From NCBI RefSeq assembly GCF_025961475.1, contig NZ_JAOQNS010000001.1:62001-126000 (forward strand): a stretch of DNA of 64,000 nucleotides, in the 5' to 3' direction. Below are positions 1 to 8,550 of the stretch, piece after piece; the stretch's first letter is position 1, and each line of letters opens with the position of its first letter. The notes beneath the pieces were generated by a model, which was given only the letters and a program-made list of their open reading frames with translations, did not search any database and was not told the origin of the DNA. A program made the translations under genes and the position numbers. Origin of the DNA: Rhodobium gokarnense (GTDB taxonomy: Bacteria > Pseudomonadota > Alphaproteobacteria > Rhizobiales > Rhodobiaceae).

Positions 1-854
1 GCCGCGGCAAGGGCCTCGAAATCCACATGGGCAGTGAGGTCGGCACGGCCCGGCTCGGCGAGCGGGTCGGCATAGGCATGGCCGCGGATGGCCTGGAAGG
101 TGTCGCCCGGCGCCGCGCGGAAATGGCCGTAGTCGATGGCGAGGGCGCCTCCCCCATCCTTTACGATGCGATCCGCGATGGCGGTCATGACGGCGGTGCT
201 TGCCGGCGAGGTTTCCAGGATGGCGCCAACCCCGGCGCTGCGACAGGAAGGCGGCACTGCGGCGTCGGGCAGGCGGGTCGGGCCGGTGACGAATGCAAGG
301 GCGCCGTCGCCGTCGAGGCCGACGAGGCGTTCCTGCCAGCCGGTCTCGGTGCGGACGAACTGATGGACCGGCAGGGCATCGAAGAATTCGTTGGCGACGA
401 CCAGCACCGGGCCATCGGGGATGTCTTCGAAGCGGTCGTGCCATTCGGGCATCAAGGGTGCGCCGTTCAGCGTCTCGGCCTGCCGGGCTTTCAGCGCCGG
501 GCTGATCTCCACGAGGTGCAGGGAGGCGGCCTTCAGGAAGGCCGCATCGAGGCTCGCAACGCGCAGGAAATCGGCCATCAGCGTGCCGCGTCCGGGACCG
601 AGTTCCACGAGGCGGATCGGGTCCGGCGCGCCGATCCTGTACCAGAGGGCAAGGGTCCAGGCGCCGATCAGTTCGCCGAACATCTGGCTCACTTCCGGGG
701 CGGTGACGAAGTCGCCGGCCGCGCCGAAGGGATCGCCACCCATGTAGTAGCCGTCGGCCGGGTCGGCGAGGCATTCGGCCATATAGGCGGCAACGGTGAT
801 CGGCCCGGTCTCGCGAATGCGGGCGATGAGCCTCTCGCGCAGCGGATTGGTCAT
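1..854 (-). CDS. MidA/NDUFAF7-type SAM-dependent methyltransferase (3' end cut off)
   Basis: The reading frame starts at 854 and runs off the left edge, so only the first 284 codons are visible. It shows the family's SAM-binding loop (ELGPGRGTL, about residue 82), the NEFFDALP motif and a DYGH motif. COG1565 proteins (eukaryotic NDUFAF7) are protein-arginine methyltransferases that help complex I assembly. That role is known for the family and only inferred here. The start ATG overlaps the lgt stop codon as ATGA, so the two genes are translationally coupled. This lgt-methyltransferase order is common in alphaproteobacteria. Confidence 0.88.
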   Translation of the reverse strand, partial: MTNPLRERLIARIRETGPITVAAYMAECLADPADGYYMGGDPFGAAGDFVTAPEVSQMFGELIGAWTLALWYRIGAPDPIRLVELGPGRGTLMADFLRVASLDAAFLKAASLHLVEISPALKARQAETLNGAPLMPEWHDRFEDIPDGPVLVVANEFFDALPVHQFVRTETGWQERLVGLDGDGALAFVTGPTRLPDAAVPPSCRSAGVGAILETSPASTAVMTAIADRIVKDGGGALAIDYGHFRAAPGDTFQAIRGHAYADPLAEPGRADLTAHVDFEALAA

Positions 855-1702
855 TCGCGCGGCGCCCCCGCGCCTTCGGCGTTGCCGCGCTTGCGCCGCG
901 CGGCCCAGACCATCACGCCGATGCCGGCCAGAATCATCGGCAGCGACAGGATCATACCCATGGTGAGGCCGCCGGCCAGGAAGCCGATATGGGCGTCGGG
1001 CATGCGGAAGAATTCGCCGATGACGCGCGTGCAGCCATAGAGCGCAGCGAAGGCGCCGGCGATGAAACCGGGCTTGTCGAGCACCTTGGCCTTGTGGGTG
1101 AGGAGGCGCAGCAGCAGGAAGATTACCACGCCCTCAAGGGCGGCCTCGTAGAGCTGGCTCGGGTGGCGCGGAAGCTGGAAATGGTCGGTCGGAAAGACCA
1201 TCGCCCAGGGCACGTCGGTCGGTCGGCCGAACAGCTCGGCATTGATGAAATTGGCGATGCGGCCAAAGAAGAGCCCGAAGGGAACGCTCGCGGCGATGAC
1301 GTCGAACAGGCTCCAGATGCGGATGCCGCGGTTGCGGGCGAACAGCACCATGGCGACGACGACGCCGAGGAAGCCGCCGTGGAACGCCATGCCACCCTGC
1401 CAGACCTGAAAGATCTCCAGCGGATTGGCGAGGTAGAAGGCGGGCTTGTAGAACAGCACGTAGCCGAGACGGCCGCCCAGCACGATGCCGAGAGTCGCCC
1501 AGACGACGAAATCGTCGATGTCGGTCGGCGTCATCGCCGGCCTGCCGCGCCACAGCTCCTCGCGCGCCACCAGCCGGCGGGCATACCACCAGCCGAGCAG
1601 GATGCCGGCGATATAGGCGAGGGCGTACCAGCGGATCGCGAACGGGCCGATGGAGATCAGCACCGGGTCGATGGCCGGATAGGGAAGGATAAGGGTCGGC
1701 AT
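851..1702 (-). CDS. lgt: Prolipoprotein diacylglyceryl transferase
   Basis: Transfers diacylglycerol from phosphatidylglycerol to the lipobox cysteine of prolipoproteins in the inner membrane. At 283 aa it is of normal length. Visible signatures are the Lgt box GRIANFINAELFGRPT, the FHGG motif, HPSQLYEA and a C-terminal ARRKRG positive tail, with about seven hydrophobic segments. The start at 1702 is chosen because the open frame further upstream has no Lgt-like sequence and the family begins with a short MPTLILPYPxIDP segment. It is coupled by ATGA overlap to the methyltransferase gene downstream. A 235-bp divergent region separates it from ubiK. Confidence 0.97.
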   Translation of the reverse strand: MPTLILPYPAIDPVLISIGPFAIRWYALAYIAGILLGWWYARRLVAREELWRGRPAMTPTDIDDFVVWATLGIVLGGRLGYVLFYKPAFYLANPLEIFQVWQGGMAFHGGFLGVVVAMVLFARNRGIRIWSLFDVIAASVPFGLFFGRIANFINAELFGRPTDVPWAMVFPTDHFQLPRHPSQLYEAALEGVVIFLLLRLLTHKAKVLDKPGFIAGAFAALYGCTRVIGEFFRMPDAHIGFLAGGLTMGMILSLPMILAGIGVMVWAARRKRGNAEGAGAPRE

Positions 1703-1937
1703 GCGGGGCCTTTTTGCGGTCGGCGTCGGCGCAGCCTTGCCGGGCGATGGCGGCAACGTCAAGCGCGGCGGGCACTCGGCCACGATGCCATGGCAGGAAG
1801 ATGACGCGGGTGTTCTCCGACGTCTGGCTCCGCCATGCGGCAATGCGCGGGGTTGGCCCGGCGCAGTTGAAACCGCATGCAAACCCGCTTACCTGATAGG
1901 ACAGCAGAAACGCCGTGGTGCGCAAGGAATCCCGACA

Positions 1938-2258
1938 ATGACGCAGACCAACAACAAGCTTTTCGACGAATTCGCCAAGCTGATGACCGACGCCTCCGGC
2001 GTTGCCCAGGGCATGCGCCGCGAGGTCGAGACCATGGTGCGCGGCCAGGCCGAGCGGTTCCTCGCCGACATGGACATCGTCAAGCGCGAGGATTTCGATG
2101 CGGCGATGGAGCTTGCCGCCAATGCCCGCAAGGAGGCCGACGGCCTCGCCGAGCGGGTGAGCGCGCTGGAAGCCCGGGTTGCCGAGCTGGAAGGCTCGGG
2201 CGCGGCACCCAAGAAGCCCGCGAAAAAGCCGGCCGCAAAGCCCGCAAGCAAGGCCTGA
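1938..2258 (+). CDS. ubiK: UbiK-type ubiquinone accessory factor (BMFP domain)
   Basis: A 106-aa protein of the BMFP/DUF526 family, known in Escherichia coli as UbiK, which assists the late hydroxylation steps of ubiquinone synthesis and associates with membranes. The N-terminal half (TNNKLFDEFAKLMTDASGVAQGMRREVE) is an amphipathic helix. Residues about 55-90 form a coiled coil (LAERVSALEARVAELE), and the tail is a Lys/Pro/Ala-rich disordered segment with repeated KKPAxKP. The ATG at 1938 is preferred over upstream in-frame starts because only from here does the sequence match the family. Confidence 0.85.
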   Translation: MTQTNNKLFDEFAKLMTDASGVAQGMRREVETMVRGQAERFLADMDIVKREDFDAAMELAANARKEADGLAERVSALEARVAELEGSGAAPKKPAKKPAAKPASKA

Positions 2259-2611
2259 CGACCTTACATCCACGAGAAACGGCCGTTTCGGCGTGCACCC
2301 GCATGGGTGGCGCCGTCGGTGACAGGTGCATTGTGTGCGCCGCGGCATGGCGGGCGGATACCGGAAATACCGCTAATCCACAGATGGCTTCGGCCCCACG
2401 GACGCAGGGCCTTTCAATATACACATCGGGGCATCTATACTGATTCTCAAAGGGGATTCGTGGCGGGCGTCACAGTGGTGACGCAATCGGTACCCACGAT
2501 CCCGCCGGGTGCCCGTTCGAGTCGGTCGTTTTCGGGGCAGATCGGATCGTTCTTATTGGCGTCGGCGTTTTGCGGTGCCAAACGGGTTCTTTTCATACGT
2601 GCGAGGTCGCC
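2259..2611. other. Gap between ubiK and the YbjN gene
   Basis: 353 bp with no convincing gene. A short palindrome (AAACGGCCGTTT, near 2278) follows ubiK but has no T-run. The second half is less GC-rich and holds the candidate promoter listed separately. Confidence 0.5.
2412..2441 (+). promoter_or_regulatory. Candidate promoter for the ybjN-like/proC pair
   Basis: TATACT at 2436-2441 is a good -10 hexamer. The spaced -35 candidate TTTCAA (2412-2417, 18-bp spacer) is weak. It lies about 170 bp before the YbjN start in a locally AT-richer stretch. The call rests only on hexamer match. Confidence 0.3.
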
Positions 2612-3112
2612 ATGAGCCTCATCGATTTCGAGATCGAACGCCACAACAACCCCGTCGACATGATCGAGCAGATTGCCTCGTTCCACGACTGGGCCTTCGA
2701 GCGTTCCGGCGACGATGAAATTACCATCTCAATTTCCGGGCAGTGGTGCGACTACCACGTCTCGTTCTCCTGGCTGGAGGACATCGAGGCGCTGCACCTG
2801 GCCTGCGCGTTCGACCTGAAGGTCACCGAGCAGCGCAAGATCGAGGTCATGCGTCTCCTGGCGCTGGTCAACGAACAGCTCTGGATGGGCCATTTCGACC
2901 TGTGGAACCAGGAAGGCTTCGTCATGTTCCGCCAGTCGCTGCTGCTTGCCGGCGGCGCGGAGGCGACCAGCCAGCAGGTCGAGGGCATGCTCGGCAACGC
3001 GCTCGAATCTTGCGAGCGCTACTACCAGGCCTTCCAGTTCGTCGTCTGGGCCGGCCGCAGCGCCAACGAGGCGCTCGACACCGCGCTGTTCGAGACGGCA
3101 GGCGAGGCATGA
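2612..3112 (+). CDS. YbjN domain-containing protein
   Basis: A 166-aa cytosolic protein of the YbjN family (PF10722), whose fold resembles type III secretion chaperones and whose molecular role is poorly defined. Typical features are the early FEIERHNNPVDMIEQIA helix, the Trp-rich DWAFERS and SFSWLED segments, and a C-terminal helical region ending in SANEALDTAL. The ATG at 2612 is preceded by GAGG at good spacing. The stop overlaps the proC start as ATGA, an arrangement seen in many rhizobial genomes, so the two are probably one transcript. Confidence 0.85.
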   Translation: MSLIDFEIERHNNPVDMIEQIASFHDWAFERSGDDEITISISGQWCDYHVSFSWLEDIEALHLACAFDLKVTEQRKIEVMRLLALVNEQLWMGHFDLWNQEGFVMFRQSLLLAGGAEATSQQVEGMLGNALESCERYYQAFQFVVWAGRSANEALDTALFETAGEA

Positions 3113-3918
3113 GCCTTGCCGCGGCAACGCCGCTCGTTCTTGCCGGCGCCGGCAAGATGGGCGGGGCGCTGCTCGCCGGCTGGCTCGACAGGGGGCTCGA
3201 TCCGGCGGGCGTCACGGTCATCGATCCGGGGCCGCCGCCGGAGATTTCCGAAAAGGGCATCCGGGCCGAGGCCTCGGTGCCGCCCGACGTCACCGCTGCT
3301 GTCCTCCTTATTGCCGTCAAGCCGCAGATGATGGGCGGCGTGCTGCCAACTCTCCGTCCGGTCGTTGGACCGGAGACCGTCGTCGTCTCCGTCGCCGCCG
3401 GGACGACCATCGCAACGCTTTCGGACGGCCTAGGCACCGACAGCGTCGTGCGCTCCATTCCCAACACGCCGGCCCAGGTCGGCCGCGGCATGACCGTTGC
3501 GGTTGCCACCGGCAGGGTGGGCGAGGCGCAGCGGGCGGTCGTCACCGACCTCCTTGCCGCCGTCGGCAAGGTCGGCTGGGTCGACGATGAGGCGCTGATC
3601 GATGCCGCCACCGGCGTTTCCGGCTCCGGCCCGGCCTATGTGTTCTTCCTTGTCGAGGCCCTTGCGGAGGCCGGGCGCGCGGCCGGGCTCGATGCCGATC
3701 TCGCCATGACGCTTGCCCGCCAGACCGTGACCGGGGCGGGCGAACTGCTGCACCGCTCCGATCTCGATGCCGCAACGCTGCGGCAGAACGTCACGTCTCC
3801 GGGCGGGACGACCGCCGCCGCGCTGAACGTGCTGATGGCCGAGGAGGGCGGGCTTGCCGGGCTGATGCGCGAGGCGGTTGCGGCTGCAACGAAGCGCTCG
3901 CGCGAGCTTGCCGGCTAG
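3109..3918 (+). CDS. proC: Pyrroline-5-carboxylate reductase
   Basis: Catalyses the last step of proline synthesis, NAD(P)H-dependent reduction of 1-pyrroline-5-carboxylate. The 269-aa length is normal. The Rossmann start VLAGAGKMGGALLAGW, the IAVKPQ segment, SIPNTPAQVGRGM, and the family signature running through GSGPAYVFFLVEALAEAG and VTSPGGTTAAAL are all present. The start is fixed by the ATGA overlap with the upstream YbjN gene. The stop is followed by an 83-bp gap before a TetR gene on the same strand. Confidence 0.97.
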   Translation: MSLAAATPLVLAGAGKMGGALLAGWLDRGLDPAGVTVIDPGPPPEISEKGIRAEASVPPDVTAAVLLIAVKPQMMGGVLPTLRPVVGPETVVVSVAAGTTIATLSDGLGTDSVVRSIPNTPAQVGRGMTVAVATGRVGEAQRAVVTDLLAAVGKVGWVDDEALIDAATGVSGSGPAYVFFLVEALAEAGRAAGLDADLAMTLARQTVTGAGELLHRSDLDAATLRQNVTSPGGTTAAALNVLMAEEGGLAGLMREAVAAATKRSRELAG

Positions 3919-4001
3919 CGCCGGCAGGAAAACCCGCCACCCGTCTACCCTTTTTCCCGCGGCCGCGGCGTCCTATCTTGGCGGCAAAGGAGAGGTGATC
4001 C

Positions 4002-4658
4002 ATGGCTACGGACCGCAATCGCAAGAAAATCATCGATGCCTTCATGTCGCTGGCCGAGACCCGCGACTTCGAAGAGATCTCGCTCGTCGCCATCGCCGAA
4101 GAGGCGAAGGTAGACCTCGCTACCCTGCGCGATGCCTATGACGGCAAGTTGGCGATCCTCGCCGACTTCTTCCGCCGTATCGACATGGCGGTGCTGAAGG
4201 GCGAGGAGGAGGGCGCGGCCGACGAGACGCCGCGCGACCGGCTGTTCGACGTCGTCATGCGACGCTTCGATGCGCTGGCGCCGTACAAGGGCGCGCTCGC
4301 CTCGCTGCGCCATTCGGCACGGCGCGACCCGTTCCTGACGCTGGCGCTGGCACGGCTGTCCTCCGTCTCCCAGAACTGGATGCTGACGGGGGCCGGGATC
4401 GACACCTCGGGCATCGTTGGCCTTGCCAAGGTCAAGGGCATGGTCCTGACCTATGCCAAGGTGTTCCGCACCTGGCTGAAGGACGACGACCCGGGGCTCG
4501 CCCGCACCATGTCGGCGCTGGACAAGGAGCTTCGGCGCGGCGAGAAGGTCGTCTCCCGGCTCGACCGGGTGTCCCGGCGCTGCGGTCGGCGTCCCGTTCG
4601 CCACGACGATCATCTGAAGGACTTCCCCCCAGAGGGCGCCGACGCAACGGCCGCCTGA
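4002..4658 (+). CDS. TetR/AcrR family regulator
   Basis: A 218-aa TetR-like protein. The N-terminal helix-turn-helix (about residues 8-50: [11 protein letters not shown] through [32 protein letters not shown]) is clear, followed by a helical ligand/dimer domain. The C-terminal 30 residues become Arg/His-rich and poorly ordered, which is unusual. A single-base shift would give a different, hydrophobic ending (see rejected items). It is followed 25 bp later by csaA, so the two may be co-transcribed. The ligand and targets are unknown. Confidence 0.85.
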   Translation: MATDRNRKKIIDAFMSLAETRDFEEISLVAIAEEAKVDLATLRDAYDGKLAILADFFRRIDMAVLKGEEEGAADETPRDRLFDVVMRRFDALAPYKGALASLRHSARRDPFLTLALARLSSVSQNWMLTGAGIDTSGIVGLAKVKGMVLTYAKVFRTWLKDDDPGLARTMSALDKELRRGEKVVSRLDRVSRRCGRRPVRHDDHLKDFPPEGADATAA

Positions 4659-4683
4659 CCGGCACATTCCGAAAGGTTTTTCC

Positions 4684-5040
4684 ATGAGCGACGGTGCCCC
4701 GGCGCAAGAAATCACGTTCGACGATTTCCTGAAGGTCGATATCCGCGTCGGCACCATCGTTGCGGCCGAGCCCTATCCGGAAGCGCGCAAGCCCGCCTAC
4801 AAGCTGAAGATCGATTTCGGCCCGGACATCGGCATCAAGAAATCCTCCGCGCAGATCACCGTCAACTACACGCTCGACGACCTCGTCGGCCGGCAGGTGA
4901 TGGCGGTCGTCAACTTCCCGCCGCGCCAGATCGGCAAGTTCATGTCCGAGGTGCTGACCATGGGCTTTCCCGACGAGAACGGCGAAGTGGTGCTGGCGGC
5001 CGTCGAGCGGCCGGTGGCAAATGGCGGCCGGCTTTATTGA
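4684..5040 (+). CDS. csaA: CsaA-type tRNA-binding/chaperone protein
   Basis: A 118-aa protein made of one OB-fold tRNA-binding domain like the C-terminal domain of MetRS and the Bacillus CsaA export chaperone. The family pattern is nearly complete: [46 protein letters not shown] and FxSEVLxLG (here FMSEVLTMG). It acts in the cytosol as a dimer. A substrate role in protein export is known for Bacillus and not established in alphaproteobacteria. Confidence 0.93.
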   Translation: MSDGAPAQEITFDDFLKVDIRVGTIVAAEPYPEARKPAYKLKIDFGPDIGIKKSSAQITVNYTLDDLVGRQVMAVVNFPPRQIGKFMSEVLTMGFPDENGEVVLAAVERPVANGGRLY

Positions 5041-5143
5041 GTGGGTGGGGCATTCTTGTTGCTCCGGACCCGATGACCGCCGGACCAGTCCCATCGGGTC
5101 GACACACGCGACTCTGCCACTCCCGCTTGACCCAAACACTGTC

Positions 5144-5312
5144 GTCACCCCGGGCTTGACCCGGGGCCTATTGCCCCTCTCCAAACGGTATGTCGGGTGT
5201 TGAGGGAACAAAGCGTTTGCGCGGATGTCGACCGTGCCACGATCCGCGACGGGCTACCGCATCGAGGTGGGCAATAGGCCCCGGCTCTCCGCTTCGCTCC
5301 GGCCGGGGTGAC
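5144..5312. repeat. Family A inverted repeat, copy 1
   Basis: A long inverted element. The left arm reads GTCACCCCGGGC... GGGGCCTATTGCCC (5144-5176) and the right arm is its complement (GGGCAATAGGCCCCGG... GGGGTGAC, 5269-5312), separated by about 90 bp of non-repeated DNA. Matching copies lie at 24950-25126 and 48029-48202. One-armed relics lie near 32110 and 35091. Confidence 0.85.
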
Positions 5313-5353
5313 GGGAGAGGGAGGCTCGTCGTATAGCATCCACGAAACGCCGC

Positions 5354-5444
5354 TCTGGATCGCTTCGCTTCGCTCGCGATGATGGAATCTCCTATGATTC
5401 CAATGTCGTTGCGAGGAGGCCGCTAGGCCGACGCGGCAATCCAG
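5354..5444. repeat. Family B repeat, copy 1
   Basis: CTGGATCGCTTCGCTTCGCTCGCGATGA followed by CGTTGCGAGGAGGCC...GCGGCAATCCAG. This is the common rhizobial unit resembling CTGGATTGCTTCGCTGCGCTCGCAATGAC, with a second unit in inverted order. Other copies are at 5552, 12487, 48263 and 59838. Confidence 0.85.
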
Positions 5445-5551
5445 CGAACGGTCGCGGCGGTCTGTCGTGTTGCGTTGGGCACGAGGCCCGGCTCTTGTCG
5501 TCGGATGAGGGCAGAGAAAAGCTCTCCGCATCGATTGCACGCGTCGCTGCT

Positions 5552-5609
5552 CTGGATTGCTTCGCTGCGCTCGCAATGACGAATTCCTCGACAACTCCAA
5601 CGCCATTGC
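5552..5609. repeat. Family B repeat, copy 2
   Basis: A near-perfect copy of the family B unit (CTGGATTGCTTCGCTGCGCT, then CGCAATGAC), followed by a short AT-richer spacer and CCATTGC. It ends just before the stop codon of the minus-strand histidine kinase gene. Confidence 0.85.
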
Positions 5610-5622
5610 ACGTTCCTGCCCC

Positions 5623-7020
5623 TCAAATCGGAATCCTTATCGTCGCCCTGAGGCCGCCCAGCGGGGAGCGGGAGAGGCTGATCTCACCGCCATGGGCGCG
5701 GGCGATGTCGCGGACGATGGCGAGGCCGAGGCCGGTGCCGGCGCGGTCCTGGTTGCGGGAGGTGTCGAGGCGGTAGAACGGCCGGAACACCGTCTCCAGC
5801 TCCTCCTCGGGGATGCCCGGACCGTTGTCGTCGATGACCAGCACGACGGCGTTGCCGGCGTTGCGGGCGGCGATCTCCACGTGGTCGGCGTGACCGGCGG
5901 CGTTCGTTACCAGGTTCAGCAGCATCCGCTTGAAGGCGTTGGGCTTCACCGCCACGTCGCTGGCCAGTTCGATGCGCGAGGTGACCGTGGCGCCGAGCGC
6001 CTCGGCCTCGATCTCAAGATCCTCGACGATCGCCGCCAGGTCGGTGGGGGTGACGGTCTCGTCGCCGTCGCCGCGCACGAAGGTGAGGTAGGTTTCCAGC
6101 ATCGCCTGCATCTCGTCGACGTCCCGCTTCAGGGCGTCGATCTCCGGGCCTTCGCCGATCAGCTCCAGTTCCAGGCGGAACCGCGTGAGGACGGTCCTCA
6201 GGTCGTGGCTGACGCCGGCGAGCATGACCGTGCGCTGCTCGATATGGCGGGCGATGCGGTTGCGCATTTCCAGGAATGCCTCGGTCGCCAGCCGTACTTC
6301 GCGCGAGCCGCGCGGTCTGAGGTCCGCCACCTCGTGGCCGCGGCCGAGGCTTTCGGCGGCGTTGGCGAGCTGCTGGATCGGCCGGATCTGGTTGCGCAGG
6401 AACAGGATGGCGATGATGATCAGCACCAGCGAGGTGGAGACCATCCAGATGACGAAGATGTAGGAGTTGGAGGCGTAGGTGTGGCTGCGCTTGGCGAAGA
6501 TGCGCATGATCGAATGGTCGAGCTGGACGCGGATCTCCACAAGGTCCGAGCGGCCGACGGTGTCGATCCAGAACGGCTTGCCGACCTGCCGGGAAATCTT
6601 GCGGCTGAGCGCCCGGTCGAGCAGCGAGAAGAAGGGTTTCGGCGCCGGCGGCGGCAAGGGACCCGGCGGCATCATCACCATGATGATCTGGAGGTCGTCG
6701 CGGGCGATCTCGGAGAGCTTTTCGTAGTTGTCGTCCTGGGGATAGCGCTCGGCGATGGAAATCAGCGCGGCGATGTCGCGCACGGTGGCGTCGGACAGGC
6801 GGTTGGTGACCGTCTCCCAGTGGCGCTCCATGAAGACGAAGGCGAGCACCGACTGCAGCAGCACCATCGGCGCGACGATGATGATGAGGGCGCGGCCGTA
6901 GAGCCCCTTCGGCATGTAGTTGTGGAGGGTGCCGGTGATGAGGTTGTAGCCGCCGCGGACGAGCCGCCAGAGGCGGGCGAGGCGGGAGCGGACGGCCGGA
7001 GAGGTGTCGCTGGTCGCCAT
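5623..7020 (-). CDS. Sensor histidine kinase paired with PetR
   Basis: A 465-aa EnvZ-like membrane kinase. TM1 is at about residues 43-63 and TM2 at about 188-208, enclosing a periplasmic sensor loop, followed by HAMP (212-262). The phospho-acceptor is H272 in VSHDLRTVLTR, where the usual Pro after RT is Val. The HATPase domain has N, DNGPGIP and GTGLGLAI boxes. Ten bp separate it from petR upstream, so the two form an operon. The signal is unknown. The start at 7020 is the first ATG and gives a conventional cytosolic N-terminus. Confidence 0.93.
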   Translation of the reverse strand: MATSDTSPAVRSRLARLWRLVRGGYNLITGTLHNYMPKGLYGRALIIIVAPMVLLQSVLAFVFMERHWETVTNRLSDATVRDIAALISIAERYPQDDNYEKLSEIARDDLQIIMVMMPPGPLPPPAPKPFFSLLDRALSRKISRQVGKPFWIDTVGRSDLVEIRVQLDHSIMRIFAKRSHTYASNSYIFVIWMVSTSLVLIIIAILFLRNQIRPIQQLANAAESLGRGHEVADLRPRGSREVRLATEAFLEMRNRIARHIEQRTVMLAGVSHDLRTVLTRFRLELELIGEGPEIDALKRDVDEMQAMLETYLTFVRGDGDETVTPTDLAAIVEDLEIEAEALGATVTSRIELASDVAVKPNAFKRMLLNLVTNAAGHADHVEIAARNAGNAVVLVIDDNGPGIPEEELETVFRPFYRLDTSRNQDRAGTGLGLAIVRDIARAHGGEISLSRSPLGGLRATIRIPI

Positions 7021-7030
7021 CGCCGGCCTG

Positions 7031-7735
7031 TCAGTCGCACATCAGCCGATAGCCGACGCCGCGCACCGTCTGCAGGTAGATCGGGTTGGTCGGGTCGGGC
7101 TCCAGCTTGCGGCGCAGGCGGTTGATCTGGACGTCGGCGGTGCGCTCGCCGAGATTGCCGTCGCCGCCGATGAGGAGGTGGCGGGGGACCGTCTCGCCGG
7201 GCTTTTCGGCAAAGATGCGCAGGAGGCCGCGTTCCCGGTCGGTGAGGCGGATGAGGTCGTCGCCCTTCTTCAGCTCGCGCCGGTCAAGGTGGAAGGTGAA
7301 GGGGCCGAAGCGGACCTCCGTCGGCATGCCGATGGGCTTGGCGTCGCCGCGCTTCAGAAGATTGCCGAGGCGCAGCAGGAGTTCGCGCGGCTCGAACGGC
7401 TTCGACAGATAGTCGTCGGCGCCGACTTCCAGGCCCGCGATGCGGTCCTCGACCTCGGTGCGGGCGGTCAGCATCAGGATCGGCACGTCGGAGGCCTCGC
7501 GCAGGGCCGAGGTCAGCTCCAGGCCGCTTTCGCCGGGCATCATGACGTCGACGACGAGGGCGTCGAAGGTCAGCGCCTCCAGCTTGCGCCGCGCCGCGGC
7601 GGCGGAATCGGCGACCGTGACGCGGAAGCCGTGATTGCCGAGATAGCGCGACAGCAGGTCGCGGATGCGGCTGTCGTCGTCGATCACCAGAAGGTGCGGG
7701 GCATCGTCCGGCGGGTGAACTGCCTGGGTCTCCAT
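7031..7735 (-). CDS. petR: OmpR-type response regulator PetR
   Basis: A 234-aa response regulator with an N-terminal receiver (acid pair D19/D20, phospho-acceptor D63 in VVDVMMPG, K112 in YLSKPF) and a C-terminal winged-helix DNA-binding domain (RLTDRERGLLRIF ... VQINRLRRKLEPDPTNPIYLQTVRGVGYRL). Together with the MarR-type gene upstream it matches the petP-petR pair described in Rhodobacter, and the same arrangement recurs in Hyphomicrobiales. In Rhodobacter PetR is needed for growth. Its targets here are not known. It is co-transcribed with the downstream kinase. Confidence 0.92.
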   Translation of the reverse strand: METQAVHPPDDAPHLLVIDDDSRIRDLLSRYLGNHGFRVTVADSAAAARRKLEALTFDALVVDVMMPGESGLELTSALREASDVPILMLTARTEVEDRIAGLEVGADDYLSKPFEPRELLLRLGNLLKRGDAKPIGMPTEVRFGPFTFHLDRRELKKGDDLIRLTDRERGLLRIFAEKPGETVPRHLLIGGDGNLGERTADVQINRLRRKLEPDPTNPIYLQTVRGVGYRLMCD

Positions 7736-7769
7736 GGGGTCTTCATTCCACGCGCGGATGCAGCGCGTT

Positions 7770-8303
7770 CTAGCGTTTCGCCGTCAGCCGCCGGACCTCG
7801 GCGCGTTCGGTGTCGTTGACGAGTTGCAGGAGGAAGTCGCGGGCGGCGGCCTCGCTCCCGGCCGGGAGTTTCTCTAGTGCGGCAAGAATACGGTGCGATT
7901 GCGGCGCGGCAAGGCGGATCGCCAGCTCGTGGCCGGCCGTCGTCGCGAAGAGGAGGCGCTGGCGGCGGTCGAAGGACCCGGTCTGCTGCTCGATGAAGCC
8001 GCTTTCCACGAGCTGCTTCAGGACCCGGCCGAGGCTCTGCTTGGTGATCTTCAGGATATCGAGGAGCTCGGTGACGGTGATGCCGGGATTCCGGTTGACG
8101 AAATGCAGCACCCGGTGATGGGCGCGCCCGAAGCCGTATTCGGCAAGGATGGTGTCCGGATCGCTGACGAAGTCGCGATAGGCAAAGAACAAAAGTTCGA
8201 TCAGTTCGAAGTCGAGATCGGGTTCGCGGACGCCGTCGGCGGCGCCGGCGCCATCCTGTCCAGCCGTGCGTATTTTCGCGGAGGAAGAATTTATGTCAGC
8301 CAT
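7770..8303 (-). CDS. petP: MarR family regulator PetP
   Basis: A 177-aa MarR-type winged-helix protein. About 30 variable N-terminal residues precede the core LIELLFFAYRDFVSDPD, the recognition part ITVTELLDILKITKQSLGRVLKQLVESGFIE, and the wing DRRQRLLFATTAGHELA. The petP symbol is given because a MarR gene directly upstream of petR (34-bp gap, same strand) is the Rhodobacter petPR arrangement. The gene is divergent from the branched-chain aminotransferase with a 247-bp shared upstream region, which it might control. Confidence 0.88.
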   Translation of the reverse strand: MADINSSSAKIRTAGQDGAGAADGVREPDLDFELIELLFFAYRDFVSDPDTILAEYGFGRAHHRVLHFVNRNPGITVTELLDILKITKQSLGRVLKQLVESGFIEQQTGSFDRRQRLLFATTAGHELAIRLAAPQSHRILAALEKLPAGSEAAARDFLLQLVNDTERAEVRRLTAKR

Positions 8304-8311
8304 ATTGACTT

Positions 8312-8353
8312 ATTTCGTGCCGATTGTTACCCATATGCCCGTCGAAACGAAAT
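8312..8353. promoter_or_regulatory. Inverted ATTTCGT/ACGAAAT half-sites in the petP-ilvE divergent region
   Basis: ATTTCGT (8312-8318) and its exact complement ACGAAAT (8347-8353) flank the centre of the divergent region, and a third ATTTCG occurs near 8374. MarR proteins bind inverted repeats, but usually with shorter spacing, so an operator role is a guess. Confidence 0.25.
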
Positions 8354-8550
8354 GATCGGTCGCAAGGCCCCATTTCGAGGCATACGAACTTGCGTGGCAG
8401 GTCCGTTCCCGGCGGTGTGCACGATATCGATTGTTTTATCGCGACGCAAAAGCCACCGGCCCCTTTCCCGGGGGACAACCCGGCGGCCCGCGGACGGTCG
8501 GCGACGCAGCAACAAGAAAGGCGCGAGAGCAAGCGCCAGTGGAGAAAATT

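Noticed and set aside
4540-4660. Possible frameshift near the end of the TetR gene (one frame shift gives [14 protein letters not shown] then stop)
   Set aside because: The TetR C-terminus is variable, and an Arg-rich ending may be natural. Without an alignment of orthologues this cannot be claimed.
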